This document shows positions 9,947 through 17,895 of a stretch of 50,192 nucleotides of DNA, piece after piece. This stretch comes from Actinomycetota bacterium. Lineage in GTDB: Bacteria > Actinomycetota > Actinomycetes > Nanopelagicales > Nanopelagicaceae. Under the pieces are notes generated by a model. The model made no database searches and was not told the DNA's origin. It saw nothing but the letters and a program-made list of their open reading frames with translations. A program made the position numbers and the translations under genes. Where the stretch lies: positions 1 to 50,192 of the forward strand of contig CANLHI010000005.1 of assembly GCA_947490845.1 (NCBI GenBank), read 5' to 3'. The first letter of the stretch is position 1; each line of letters opens with the position of its first letter.

Positions 9947-10528
9947 TTAAGCCTTGCGGCGAGCAGCAGAAATTGGTGCGACGCCTTCAACGACTGGAGG
10001 CAGACCGGCAACTTCGCCTAATAAATTACACCAAGCTTGTATGTGGGCGAGCATGTCGCTGCTCTCTTTAATGATGGGGCTCCAGGATGCGCGAATTTCA
10101 ATTTCGGACTCGTCATTGCGCGGTGAAAGTTTTCCAAAGGATGCACTCGATACCCGAGTTACGGTTCCACTGGGAGCATTAAATTCACAGCCGGCCTCTG
10201 ATAGCGAATCCAATAACCAACTCCAGCCAACTTCTGGCAAGAGTGGATCATCTTGCATTGCTTCATCAACATCGGCGCTTAAGAACGTAACGCAGCGGAA
10301 TTCGCCTTCCCATGTCTCTTGTCCACCAGGCTCATGCAACAAGACAAAGCGACCTGATGCAATTTCATCTTCGGCATCACCTAAAAGGCCATTGGAAACA
10401 TCTGCGGTAAATGCAAAGGCGAACGTTGCTAACTTTTGTGGAGCTGGAACTTCTTCAAGAATAATTTCTGGGCGTGGAGTAACAACGCGAAGTTGATCGA
10501 TCATGCGATTGAATTGGGCGACATCCAC
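9947..10528 (-). CDS. DUF3000 family protein
   Basis: A 193-residue protein that I recognise as the actinobacterial DUF3000 family, normally encoded just upstream of the RNase D gene as here. It has no known catalytic motif, signal peptide or membrane segment. Start is GTG at 10528, with TAGAAT 6 nt upstream and no Shine-Dalgarno. Function unknown. Conserved pairing with rnd suggests co-expression (inference). Confidence 0.85.
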   Translation of the reverse strand: MDVAQFNRMIDQLRVVTPRPEIILEEVPAPQKLATFAFAFTADVSNGLLGDAEDEIASGRFVLLHEPGGQETWEGEFRCVTFLSADVDEAMQDDPLLPEVGWSWLLDSLSEAGCEFNAPSGTVTRVSSASFGKLSPRNDESEIEIRASWSPIIKESSDMLAHIQAWCNLLGEVAGLPPVVEGVAPISAARRKA

Positions 10529-10534
10529 TAGTTA

Positions 10535-10540
10535 ATTCTA
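10535..10540 (-). promoter_or_regulatory. Putative leaderless -10 hexamer of the DUF3000-rnd operon
   Basis: TAGAAT on the minus strand with a 6-nt spacer to the GTG start at 10528. Confidence 0.45.
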
Positions 10541-10585
10541 AAGATAAGCGTTCTCGATAAGTGGGAGGCGGGGCGCAGGAGTGTG

Positions 10586-10591
10586 TAACCT
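10586..10591 (+). promoter_or_regulatory. Putative leaderless -10 hexamer of the EamA gene
   Basis: TAACCT, 8 nt before the ATG at 10600. It supports that ATG over the in-frame GTG at 10561. Confidence 0.4.
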
Positions 10592-10599
10592 TGCCTGCT

Positions 10600-11442
10600 A
10601 TGGCCACATTGCTAGCCCTCTTCTCTAGCCTGTTATGGGGAACGGCCGATTATCATGGTGGAAAATTAAGTAAGGCACATCCAGCGATCGCTGTTCTTGG
10701 AGTTACACAGGCGATCGGCTTGGTATTCGGAATCGGACTTGTAATCGTAAGCGGTGATTTTTCGAGTAACGCTTTTGGCACAGATGGATATTTCATTCCG
10801 GGAGCACTCGCTGGAATTCTTGGTTATTGCGGTTTGATTTGTTTATACGCCGGACTCTCTACTGGTCGCATGGGAGTTGTCTCTCCAATTAGTGGATTAT
10901 CAGCACTTATTCCAGTTGGCTATGCATATTTTGTTAAAGGCGATCGCTTAACACTAATACTTGCGATCGGCGCAGCGTTGGCAATAGTTGGTGCATTTTT
11001 AGCAAGCGGTCCAGAACTATCGCAAGGCCTACCAATAAAACCGATAGTTCTCGCTCTCGGTGCCGCTGCTGGTTTTGGAACTGCGCTAGTTTTTATGGCA
11101 ATTGGATCACAAACAAGCGCCCTGATGACTATGGTCATGATGCGTGCAACAACGCTGCTGGTCTCACTTGGAATTTTAGCGAAATACCGAACACTCGGAG
11201 GATTAAAGCTAAAGCATTCTCCGATATTAATTTTTATTGGCTGTGCTGACTTTCTTGCAAATTTATTATTAGGTGTTGCAACCACCAAGGGCAATCTAAC
11301 GCTGTCAATGGTGCTCGGTGCGCTATATCCAATTTTCACCGCACTGCTAGCATTTCAATTCTTGCGCGAGCGACTCCACCGGATCCAGTATCTTGGAATT
11401 TTTGCAGCCGTTGCAGGAGTTGCGATTATTTCAGCGTTTTAG
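10600..11442 (+). CDS. EamA/DMT-superfamily transporter
   Basis: Integral membrane protein of 280 residues with about ten hydrophobic helices in two similar halves, typical of EamA drug/metabolite exporters. The N-terminus MATLLALFSSLLWGTADYHG and the C-terminal LGALYPIFTALLAF region match EamA signature positions. Substrate cannot be inferred. The open frame extends 13 codons upstream to a GTG, but the ATG at 10600 opens directly into the first helix and has a -10-like box. It overlaps the convergent RibD-like gene by 17 bp. Confidence 0.85.
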   Translation: MATLLALFSSLLWGTADYHGGKLSKAHPAIAVLGVTQAIGLVFGIGLVIVSGDFSSNAFGTDGYFIPGALAGILGYCGLICLYAGLSTGRMGVVSPISGLSALIPVGYAYFVKGDRLTLILAIGAALAIVGAFLASGPELSQGLPIKPIVLALGAAAGFGTALVFMAIGSQTSALMTMVMMRATTLLVSLGILAKYRTLGGLKLKHSPILIFIGCADFLANLLLGVATTKGNLTLSMVLGALYPIFTALLAFQFLRERLHRIQYLGIFAAVAGVAIISAF

Positions 11443-11923
11443 CTTCTATAAAGAGAGTGCCTTCAAGTTCATCTCTTTTAATACTTGTGAAATTCGTTAA
11501 GAGCTCTTCGACATCAATTACATCTTCGCCATCAGTAACGCTGGTAATACTTAAGTAAATACCATCGAGAACCCTGGCCTTAATTAGTTCGTTAATTATT
11601 CGTGGACCAGCTTCAACCAATACGTTTGGACCAAATTTCTTTCTTCCCTTTTCCAGGGCGCTAACGGGGGAGAGATTCCACCAATGGGCCAGTCGGTTAT
11701 CGGCGAGGGCATTTAGCATCGAGTGAGAAATGACGACGACAGGAACGGGCGTGCGGTGATATGGCTCAGTACGCGCAGTTTGCCCTCCTATTAAAATGAA
11801 ATCAGCGTTGCGCCGGCGAGCCAGGAAGGTTGTGCGGTCAGCCCCGGTTGAAATCCCGCTCGAGGATCCATTCTTAGAGGTGGATCCATCGGCGCCGACC
11901 ACTAGGGATGCAAAGACTGACAT
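11426..11923 (-). CDS. RibD C-terminal-domain / dihydrofolate-reductase-like protein
   Basis: A 165-residue single-domain protein resembling the RibD_C reductase fold (pyrimidine reductase family). Features are MSVFASLVVGADGSTSKNG at the start, the FILIGGQTARTEPYH nucleotide-binding region and NVLVEAGPRIINELI. It lacks a deaminase domain, so it could be a stand-alone riboflavin-pathway reductase or one of the many uncharacterised NADPH reductases of this fold. No rib genes are adjacent, so the role is open. TAACCT sits 6 nt before its ATG. Confidence 0.78.
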   Translation of the reverse strand: MSVFASLVVGADGSTSKNGSSSGISTGADRTTFLARRRNADFILIGGQTARTEPYHRTPVPVVVISHSMLNALADNRLAHWWNLSPVSALEKGRKKFGPNVLVEAGPRIINELIKARVLDGIYLSITSVTDGEDVIDVEELLTNFTSIKRDELEGTLFIEAKTLK

Positions 11924-11929
11924 GCCGAT

Positions 11930-11935
11930 AGGTTA
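11930..11935 (-). promoter_or_regulatory. Putative leaderless -10 hexamer of the RibD-like gene
   Basis: TAACCT on the minus strand with a 6-nt spacer to the ATG at 11923. Confidence 0.45.
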
Positions 11936-11976
11936 TCGCGCGCACCGACTTTATTTGGCTTGTCAGTGGGCGCCCT

Positions 11977-11982
11977 TATCGT
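11977..11982 (+). promoter_or_regulatory. Putative leaderless -10 hexamer of the small Cys-rich gene
   Basis: TATCGT, 7 nt before the ATG at 11990. The divergent RibD-like -10 is only about 40 bp away. Confidence 0.4.
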
Positions 11983-11989
11983 TTCTTGC

Positions 11990-12175
11990 ATGATCATTAA
12001 ATGTGAAACCTGTGCAGTTCGAGATATTGGCTGCGGTGATTGCGTCCTGACTTTTTTCTTCGATAAGAATCGGGATAAATCAACGCACTGCGAGATTCCC
12101 GATAAAACCGCCGAGGCAATTGATTTGCTCTCATCCCGCGGAATAGTTCGTCCGCTGCGCTTTAATTCAGCGTGA
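11990..12175 (+). CDS. Small conserved Cys-rich protein
   Basis: A 61-residue protein starting MIIKCETCAVRDIGCGDC. It has two close Cys pairs (C-x2-C and C-x2-C), suggesting metal or cluster binding, and ends IVRPLRFNSA. I recall a short actinobacterial family with the same Cys spacing and a basic/Leu-rich end, but no function. The frame is open upstream to 11960. The ATG at 11990 is preferred because the family begins at this Cys motif and a TATCGT box lies 7 nt upstream. Confidence 0.7.
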   Translation: MIIKCETCAVRDIGCGDCVLTFFFDKNRDKSTHCEIPDKTAEAIDLLSSRGIVRPLRFNSA

Positions 12176-12288
12176 AATGGCTGGGAATTCTTAACTACAA
12201 AGCCTAGCCACGCCAACCTGAGGTTGAGCCGGCGATATGACCACCGTTAACCTAGAACCCTTATGCCCAGCGCCTTCAGTAATTCTTC

Positions 12289-12294
12289 TAGATA
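12289..12294 (+). promoter_or_regulatory. Putative leaderless -10 hexamer of the glycosyltransferase gene
   Basis: TAGATA, 7 nt before the ATG at 12302, with an AT-rich overlap (TATAAA). The 126 bp upstream (12176-12301) otherwise contain no convincing gene. Confidence 0.4.
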
Positions 12295-12301
12295 TAAATA
12301 G

Positions 12302-13447
12302 ATGTCTCAGAAAATAATCTGCATCACCAACGATTTTGGCCCTCGCGCCGGTGGTATCGAGACATTTGTTATGGGGTTAATTGAAAGACTTCCAAAAGGT
12401 GTAATAACTGTTTATACATCCAAGCAAGATCAGACATCCCAATATGATGAAAAATGGTTGCGTGATTTCGGCGTTAAGGTTATTCGAGACAAGTCAAAGA
12501 TTTTGCTGCCTACTCCTCGGGTAGTTCGCGCTGTTAAAAAAATTATCAAGGAAGAAAGGATTGAAACCGCACTTTTCGGGGCGGCCGCACCTTTAGCTGT
12601 GATGTCTAGAGAAATACGTAAAGCTGGCATATCTCGAATAGTTGCGCTTACTCATGGACACGAAGTTTGGTGGTCGAAGGTCTGGCCATTTAAATCAGCT
12701 ATTCGATTCATAGGCAACAACGTCGATCATTTAACCTACCTGGGAGATTTTACGCGTTCTGAAATTTCACATTCACTCTCCAAGCGTGCTTCGCAAGCGA
12801 TGGTCAAGATCGCGCCTGGCATTGATACCGATCATTTCGCGCCTCATCCTGGTGCGAATGAGTTGCGTAACTCCTTAGGCTTAAGCGATAAAAAAGTAAT
12901 TGTTAGCGTTGGTCGTCTTGTTCACCGTAAGGGTCAAGACACTTTGATCGCAGCCTTACCTAAGATTTTGCAGCGCCATCCCACTGCTCATATTTTGCTG
13001 GTCGGCGAGGGTCCATATCGTGAACATTTGGAAAAGTTAGTAGCTAAGTTAAAAGTGGAGAAAGCAATAACATTTATTGGAAGAATTGCGCACGCTGATC
13101 TACCCAGATATATATGCGCTGGCGATATTTTTGCGATGCCATCACGATCTCGCTTAGCGGGCCTAGAAGTTGAAGGTTTAGGAATTGTTTATCTAGAAGC
13201 CAGTTCGTGCGAACTTCCCGTGGTCGCTGGTATTTCTGGAGGGGCTCCGGATGCGGTTATCGAAGGAGTAACCGGGCTAACTGCCGATGGCACAAATCCA
13301 GATGACGTTGCGCGGGCGATCAATTCGCTATTGGATGACCCGCAAGCCGCGCGAGCAATGGGAGTTGCAGGACGCAAATGGATTTACTCAAATTGGCGTT
13401 GGGAAATTTGGGCAGGTGCTTTCCAGGATCTACTTATAAAAGATTGA
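12302..13447 (+). CDS. pimB: GT4 glycosyltransferase, PimB-like mannosyltransferase
   Basis: GT-B fold glycosyltransferase of 381 residues. The N-terminus ITNDFGPRAGGIETFV matches the PimB' type (second mannose onto phosphatidylinositol mannoside). The C-terminal donor-binding part has VSVGRLVHRKGQD, LVGEGPYREHL and the E-x7-E region around EGLGIVYLEASSCELPVV. The gene lies near fadD and plsC as pimB does in mycobacteria, which supports a membrane glycolipid role. A different GT4 acceptor cannot be excluded. It overlaps the convergent response regulator by 14 bp. Confidence 0.8.
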   Translation: MSQKIICITNDFGPRAGGIETFVMGLIERLPKGVITVYTSKQDQTSQYDEKWLRDFGVKVIRDKSKILLPTPRVVRAVKKIIKEERIETALFGAAAPLAVMSREIRKAGISRIVALTHGHEVWWSKVWPFKSAIRFIGNNVDHLTYLGDFTRSEISHSLSKRASQAMVKIAPGIDTDHFAPHPGANELRNSLGLSDKKVIVSVGRLVHRKGQDTLIAALPKILQRHPTAHILLVGEGPYREHLEKLVAKLKVEKAITFIGRIAHADLPRYICAGDIFAMPSRSRLAGLEVEGLGIVYLEASSCELPVVAGISGGAPDAVIEGVTGLTADGTNPDDVARAINSLLDDPQAARAMGVAGRKWIYSNWRWEIWAGAFQDLLIKD

Positions 13448-14057
13448 GATTGCGCGCTTTGTTAATTGCGCTAAATCTGCTTGAAACACCCAGCTTGGTA
13501 TAGATAGATGCGAGATGGGTCTTAAATGTTGCCTCAGAAATGTAGAGAGATCTCGCTAAATCCTTATTGGTGCCCTCAAGTGAGATCGCTTTGAGAACGC
13601 TAAGCTCGCGCGGAGTTAAATCGAAACTTATCTTGGTTGTAGCAATTATGGATGCCAGGCCTGGTGCACTGAAATTATTTGGTTGCGCAAGTGCTGCTTT
13701 AAGTGAGGCAACTATTTGAGATAGGGGAGTGCTCTTTTTCACGTATGCACTGGCTCCTGCTTTCATCGCCGCCAGGAGATACGAGTCTTCATCACTAATA
13801 GTTAACATGACAATAGCCATAGTTTGCGAATGCTCACGAATCCAACTGATGACATCGAGTCCAGTTCCATCGGGAAGATTTAAATCAAGAATCACGCCAT
13901 CTGGATTATGTAGCGCGATTTGAGCCACAGCTTCATCGCGGGATGCAGCCTCACCGCAACAGCGCATGCCTGCACCTTCAACTGCGCGCCGAACTCCAGA
14001 TCGAACTGATGGATGATCATCGACAATAAGTATTTGTGGGCCGATCTGGTCAATCAA
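13434..14057 (-). CDS. NarL/FixJ-family response regulator
   Basis: 207 residues: receiver domain (LIVDDHPSVRSG, phospho-acceptor Asp in GVILDLNLPDG, conserved Thr in MLTISDED, Lys in AYVKKSTP), then a LuxR-type helix-turn-helix (LTPRELSVLKAISLEGTNKD). Its ATG overlaps the stop of the upstream histidine kinase gene by 4 bp (ATGA), so the pair is translationally coupled and is almost certainly a cognate system. Its place behind fadD suggests a response linked to lipid or envelope state (inference). Confidence 0.92.
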   Translation of the reverse strand: MIDQIGPQILIVDDHPSVRSGVRRAVEGAGMRCCGEAASRDEAVAQIALHNPDGVILDLNLPDGTGLDVISWIREHSQTMAIVMLTISDEDSYLLAAMKAGASAYVKKSTPLSQIVASLKAALAQPNNFSAPGLASIIATTKISFDLTPRELSVLKAISLEGTNKDLARSLYISEATFKTHLASIYTKLGVSSRFSAINKARNLNLL

Positions 14058-14665
14058 AGAGTTACGGAGATACGGGACCCAAGTTCGGTTGATTGATAGA
14101 AGAGTGTTCCGCCAAAGCTTTCTACTCGTTCTTGTATTCCGATTAAACCCAAACGTGAACTCTCCATGGTGACACCTCCAATACCGTTATCGCGCACTTC
14201 CAGGTAGATATGATTTTCTATCTGGCTCAAGTGCAATTCAATCTCGCTAGCCCTAGCGTGACTAACGCTATTACGTAGTAATTCTGTAGCGATCACTTTA
14301 ACTTTATCACCAATCACTTCGTCAATAAAAAACTCTTCTATGTCAACCTTCGTTAGGGTTGAACCGCAAAGTTGTCTAGCGGTTTTGGTCAAATAATCCT
14401 GAACACTTTCTACCTTTAAATCTCTGAGTTCATACATCTCACGGCGCACCTTAGAGATCATCTCATCAACGCGAAATCGCAAACCACGAATCTCTTTTCG
14501 TGATTGAGTTGAAGAATCCGGGCGTGCTAGCAAGAGATCTCGTGATTGAGTTGAAGAATCCGGGCGTGCTAGCAAGAGATCTCGTTCGTAACCCAGTGCA
14601 ACCAGATCTTGAGCTATTCCATCGTGGAGTTCACGTGCCAGATCTAAGCGAGCAGCGTTGCTCAC
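14054..14665 (-). CDS. Minimal soluble histidine kinase (HisKA_3 + HATPase)
   Basis: Only 203 residues. It starts almost directly at the H-box LARELHDGIAQDL and continues through the N-box (ELLRNSVSHARA) and G-boxes (VRDNGIGG, LGLIGIQERVESFGG). There is no sensor domain and no membrane segment, so it must be cytoplasmic and take its signal from another protein. GTG start at 14665 overlaps the fadD stop (GTGA). A perfect in-frame 42-bp duplication repeats RDLLLARPDSSTQS in the DHp region. One copy is expected. Confidence 0.85.
   Translation of the reverse strand: MSNAARLDLARELHDGIAQDLVALGYERDLLLARPDSSTQSRDLLLARPDSSTQSRKEIRGLRFRVDEMISKVRREMYELRDLKVESVQDYLTKTARQLCGSTLTKVDIEEFFIDEVIGDKVKVIATELLRNSVSHARASEIELHLSQIENHIYLEVRDNGIGGVTMESSRLGLIGIQERVESFGGTLFYQSTELGSRISVTL
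14498..14581. repeat. Perfect 42-bp tandem duplication inside the histidine kinase gene
   Basis: Units 14498-14539 and 14540-14581 are identical, and a further 4 bases match beyond. The duplication is in frame and adds 14 residues at the end of the first DHp helix or its loop. Confidence 0.95.
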
Positions 14666-16452
14666 TTGGCGAAGAGTTCAGTAATCTCCTGTGCAAATTC
14701 CTGTGCAACTACATGTCGCTTGATAGAGAGCTTGGCTGTTAGTTGCCCGCCGGCAATTGTGAAATCAGTAGGCAAGATTACAAACTTGCGAATGGATTCA
14801 GCCTTGCTGACTGCCTTATTGGCTTCATCAACTGCAGTTTGAACTACAGAAATAAGATCTGGATCTTGTGTGAGAGTTGCAATGGTTGCGCCATCCTTCT
14901 TATTGGCAGTTATCCAATTCTTTAGCGCATCTGCATCAATGGTTACGAGTGCTGCGATAAATGGTTGGTTATCACCAACAACCATGCACTGGCTTACCAA
15001 AGGATGAGAACGCAAACGATCTTCTAGAACTGCTGGGGCAACGTTCTTGCCACCGGCGGTAACGATAAGTTCTTTCTTGCGTCCAACGATGGAAAGGAAG
15101 CCATCTTCATCAATCTTTCCTAAATCTCCAGATTTAAACCAGTGATCTTCGGTAAAGACTTCAGAGTTTGCTTCATCATTCTGCCAGTAACCGCGCATAA
15201 CGATAGGTCCCTTAATTAGGACTTCACCGTCTTCGGCAATCTTTATAGAAGTTCCAGGAATTGGCTTACCTACTGTGCCAACTTTGATTGAACCAGTGAT
15301 GTTTAGGGTTGCTCCCGCAGTCGTTTCTGTTAATCCGTAGCCTTCATAAATTGTGACACCAGCGCCGCGATAGAAATGTCCGAGGCGAGTTCCCAGTGGG
15401 GCACCGCCTGAGATCGCTGCTTCAACGTTGCCGCCGAGCGCCGCGCGAATCTTTGAGAAAACTAATTTGTCGAACAGCGCATGCTTAAGCGATAGGAGTG
15501 GATTGAATCCACGCTTATCCATCGCCTCGCTATAGGCGATGGCAACATCGGCAGCCTTACGGAAAATCTTTCCCTTTCCTGCAGCATCTGCCTTAGCTTC
15601 GGCGCCGTTATAAACCTTCTCGAAAATACGAGGCACTGCTAGTACGAATGTTGGTTTGAAGGAAGCCAGATCTGGTTGCAGACGTCCAATGGGATCGCTG
15701 CAATGCGCAAGGTGCAAGCCGGCGCGGATTGCACCAATTTGAACCATGCGACCAAAAACGTGAGCAACTGGCAGAAAGAGAAGAGTTGAACCATTAGGTT
15801 TTAAGAATAAATCGCTAGCGCCTTCAACAACGTTTCCGCACTCGGAAAGGAAGTTACCGTGTGTTAACTGAACTCCCTTTGGCTTGCCAGTTGTTCCTGA
15901 GGTGTAGATCAAGGTAGCTAAAGTATCTGGCAGTAATGCGTTTCGTCTGCGATCTACTTCATCATTGCTGATATGTGCGCCAGCATTTGCCAAAACTGAT
16001 AGAACATCTTCGGTCATAGTCCAAATATGTTTGGTGTGAGATGGAAGAACTGGTGTGACAAATTCGCGATGTGCTGGAGTTTCAACGATTAAGCCAACAG
16101 CGCCTGAATCGCTAAGGATCCAATCAACTTGTTCAGCAGAAGATGTTTCATAAATTGGAACAACACATCCACCTGCAAACCAGATTGCAAAATCTAAAAT
16201 TGTCCACTCGTATCGAGTGCGTGCCATGATTGCTACTCGATCACCTATTTGTATTCCGGCTGCAATCAATCCTTTAGCCGTTGCGCGAACTTCAGCATCG
16301 AGTTCTTGCGCGCTAACTTTCTGCCAGCCATCGCCTAAGGGACGCGACATCATTGTGCGATTAGGTTCAAACCAGGCACGTTCTGTGATCAGATTTGTCA
16401 GGTTGCCAGAAGCTGCCGCAGGGACAAGGGGCGCAATTGAGATTTCATTCAT
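14662..16452 (-). CDS. fadD15: Long-chain fatty-acid-CoA ligase, FadD15 type
   Basis: AMP-forming acyl-CoA synthetase of 596 residues activating fatty acids to acyl-CoA. Motifs: P-loop YTSGTTGKPKGVQLTHGN, YEGYGLTETTAGATLN, GYWQNDEANSEVF then WFKSGDLGKIDEDGFLSIVGR with the adenylate-binding Asp and Arg, and KELIVTAGGKNVAP before the C-terminal Lys domain. It heads an apparent fadD-kinase-regulator operon through a GTGA overlap. The start ATG directly abuts a perfect inverted repeat (16453-16470) that overlaps a TAGCGT -10-like box. Confidence 0.93.
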   Translation of the reverse strand: MNEISIAPLVPAAASGNLTNLITERAWFEPNRTMMSRPLGDGWQKVSAQELDAEVRATAKGLIAAGIQIGDRVAIMARTRYEWTILDFAIWFAGGCVVPIYETSSAEQVDWILSDSGAVGLIVETPAHREFVTPVLPSHTKHIWTMTEDVLSVLANAGAHISNDEVDRRRNALLPDTLATLIYTSGTTGKPKGVQLTHGNFLSECGNVVEGASDLFLKPNGSTLLFLPVAHVFGRMVQIGAIRAGLHLAHCSDPIGRLQPDLASFKPTFVLAVPRIFEKVYNGAEAKADAAGKGKIFRKAADVAIAYSEAMDKRGFNPLLSLKHALFDKLVFSKIRAALGGNVEAAISGGAPLGTRLGHFYRGAGVTIYEGYGLTETTAGATLNITGSIKVGTVGKPIPGTSIKIAEDGEVLIKGPIVMRGYWQNDEANSEVFTEDHWFKSGDLGKIDEDGFLSIVGRKKELIVTAGGKNVAPAVLEDRLRSHPLVSQCMVVGDNQPFIAALVTIDADALKNWITANKKDGATIATLTQDPDLISVVQTAVDEANKAVSKAESIRKFVILPTDFTIAGGQLTAKLSIKRHVVAQEFAQEITELFAK

Positions 16453-16470
16453 GGCGCTAACGCTAGCGCC
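16453..16470. promoter_or_regulatory. Perfect inverted repeat abutting the fadD start codon (possible operator)
   Basis: GGCGCTA-acgc-TAGCGCC: 7-bp perfect arms and a 4-nt spacer ending immediately before the fadD ATG. On the fadD strand it contains TAGCGT at 7 nt from the ATG, a leaderless -10 position. A protein bound here would cover both -10 and start, so an operator is plausible. An mRNA hairpin is less likely if the transcript is leaderless. Confidence 0.4.
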
Positions 16471-16515
16471 CGCCTTAAAAAAAGGGGAGAGGCTGGAAAG
16501 GTCTTTTTTTACAGG

Positions 16516-16521
16516 TAACCT
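16516..16521 (+). promoter_or_regulatory. Putative leaderless -10 hexamer of the SRPBCC gene
   Basis: TAACCT, 6 nt before the ATG at 16528. Confidence 0.4.
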
Positions 16522-16527
16522 TTGGCC

Positions 16528-16943
16528 ATGAGCGAATTCAGCAGTTCCACGATCAGCATCGATGCCCCTATCGTGCCGTAGCGTCCTACCCCGATTGGTC
16601 GGCCTCGTTTAAAAAAGTTGACGTACTAGAGGCCGATGAGCAAGGCAGAGCGGTTAAGGCGAAGCTAACTGTTGACGCCGGCCCCGTTAAAGATGTCGTA
16701 ACCCTTGCCTTCGATTGGACCGCGGCTCCTTCTAAAGTTACCTTCACACTTGAAGATGCCAACATACTTACCAAAATGGACGGCGCATATTTGCTTAAGA
16801 GTTTAGATGCAGACACAACCTCAGTTACTTATGAATTATCTGTCGGACTTTCGATGCCAATTCCAGCAATGATGATCACAAAGCAAGAGAAAACAACTAT
16901 CGATAGCGCGCTAAAGCAGCTTAAAGAACATCTCGAAGGCTAA
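16528..16943 (+). pseudogene. SRPBCC-family protein, broken by a small deletion near the 5' end
   Basis: The start ATG reads MSEFSSSTISIDAPIVP and hits TAG at 16579. A second frame resumes at about 16575 with AVASYPDW and runs cleanly to the TAA at 16941 (DAGPVKDVVTLAF, TYELSVGLSMPIPAMM). Homologues (M. tuberculosis TB16.3 type, beside fadD15) have about ten more residues between the IDAP strand and the YPxW motif, so roughly 25-30 bp seem to be missing. It could be a true pseudogene or an assembly deletion. The intact family has a hydrophobic-ligand-binding helix-grip fold. Confidence 0.75.
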
Positions 16944-16947
16944 ATAA

Positions 16948-17895
16948 GTGGCAGTAAATGCAATTGGTATTGACATTGGCGGCACCAAAGTTCTTGGAGG
17001 TGTCGTAACTGGCACCGGTGAAATATTGGCTACTGCCAGGCGCGATACGCCCCGCGAAGGCGGTCGCGCCCTAACGCAAGCAATTGCAAACGTGGCAACG
17101 GAATTAGTGCAGCAGTATCCAGTTGATTCCATTGGGGTGTCTGCGGCAGGTTTTATCTCATCCGATAGACAAACCATGTTGGCTACTCCAAATATCTCTA
17201 ATTGGAATGGCGTAAATCTAGTTGCTGAGTTAACCGAAATTCTCGACAAAAAAATTGTTCTAGAAAATGATGCTAACGCTGCCGCCTGGGGCGAATTTAA
17301 ATTCGGTGCCGGACGAGGCCGTAGCGATTTAATGATGCTAACTCTTGGCACTGGAGTTGGCGGTGGCTTAATTCTAGATGGTTCAGTATTTCGTGGTGCA
17401 TTCGGAATTGGCGCCGAACTTGGTCATATTCGATTAGTCCCAGAGGGCCAGTTATGTGGATGTGGAATACGAGGATGTCTTGAGCAATACGCTTCTGGTT
17501 CGGCGCTGATGCGACATGCCCGCGAGGCAATCGATGCTAGCCCTTTGCTAGCGCGTAATTTGCTAGATCGTGGAGATGGAACCATTGAAAGTTTAAGAGG
17601 AAGCGACATTACCGACGCAGCCCGAGATGGTGATCCAGTTGCAATTGCAGCCTTTAACACGATGGCTACTTACTTAGGCGCTGGCATCGCTTCATTGTGT
17701 GCCGTAATTGACCCCAGTTGCGTAGTACTTGGCGGAGGCGTAATTGATGCGGGTGAGTTATTCCTTGGACCAACGCGCGATGCTGCACTTAGATTAATTC
17801 CGTTTAGTGGCAAACATCCGTATCCAGAAATCGTTGCCGCCGAACTTGGTAATCATGCCGGCTTAGTCGGCGTCGCTGATCTCTCTAGAATTTAG
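16948..17895 (+). CDS. glk: ROK-family glucokinase
   Basis: Sugar kinase of 315 residues, probably phosphorylating glucose to glucose 6-phosphate. ATP phosphate motif GIDIGGTKVLGG at the N-terminus, catalytic Asp in LENDANAAAWGEF, GTGVGGGLILDG, the zinc-binding ROK signature CGCGIRGCLEQYASG and the preceding ELGHI His. GTG start at 16948, four bases after the SRPBCC stop, so probably co-transcribed. A polyphosphate or N-acetyl-sugar preference cannot be excluded from sequence alone. It overlaps the convergent small gene by 4 bp. Confidence 0.9.
   Translation: MAVNAIGIDIGGTKVLGGVVTGTGEILATARRDTPREGGRALTQAIANVATELVQQYPVDSIGVSAAGFISSDRQTMLATPNISNWNGVNLVAELTEILDKKIVLENDANAAAWGEFKFGAGRGRSDLMMLTLGTGVGGGLILDGSVFRGAFGIGAELGHIRLVPEGQLCGCGIRGCLEQYASGSALMRHAREAIDASPLLARNLLDRGDGTIESLRGSDITDAARDGDPVAIAAFNTMATYLGAGIASLCAVIDPSCVVLGGGVIDAGELFLGPTRDAALRLIPFSGKHPYPEIVAAELGNHAGLVGVADLSRI

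Noticed and set aside
12237..12317. 26-codon ORF upstream of and overlapping the pimB-like start
   Set aside because: No recognisable product, no Shine-Dalgarno, and it runs through the predicted promoter of the next gene. Most likely chance.
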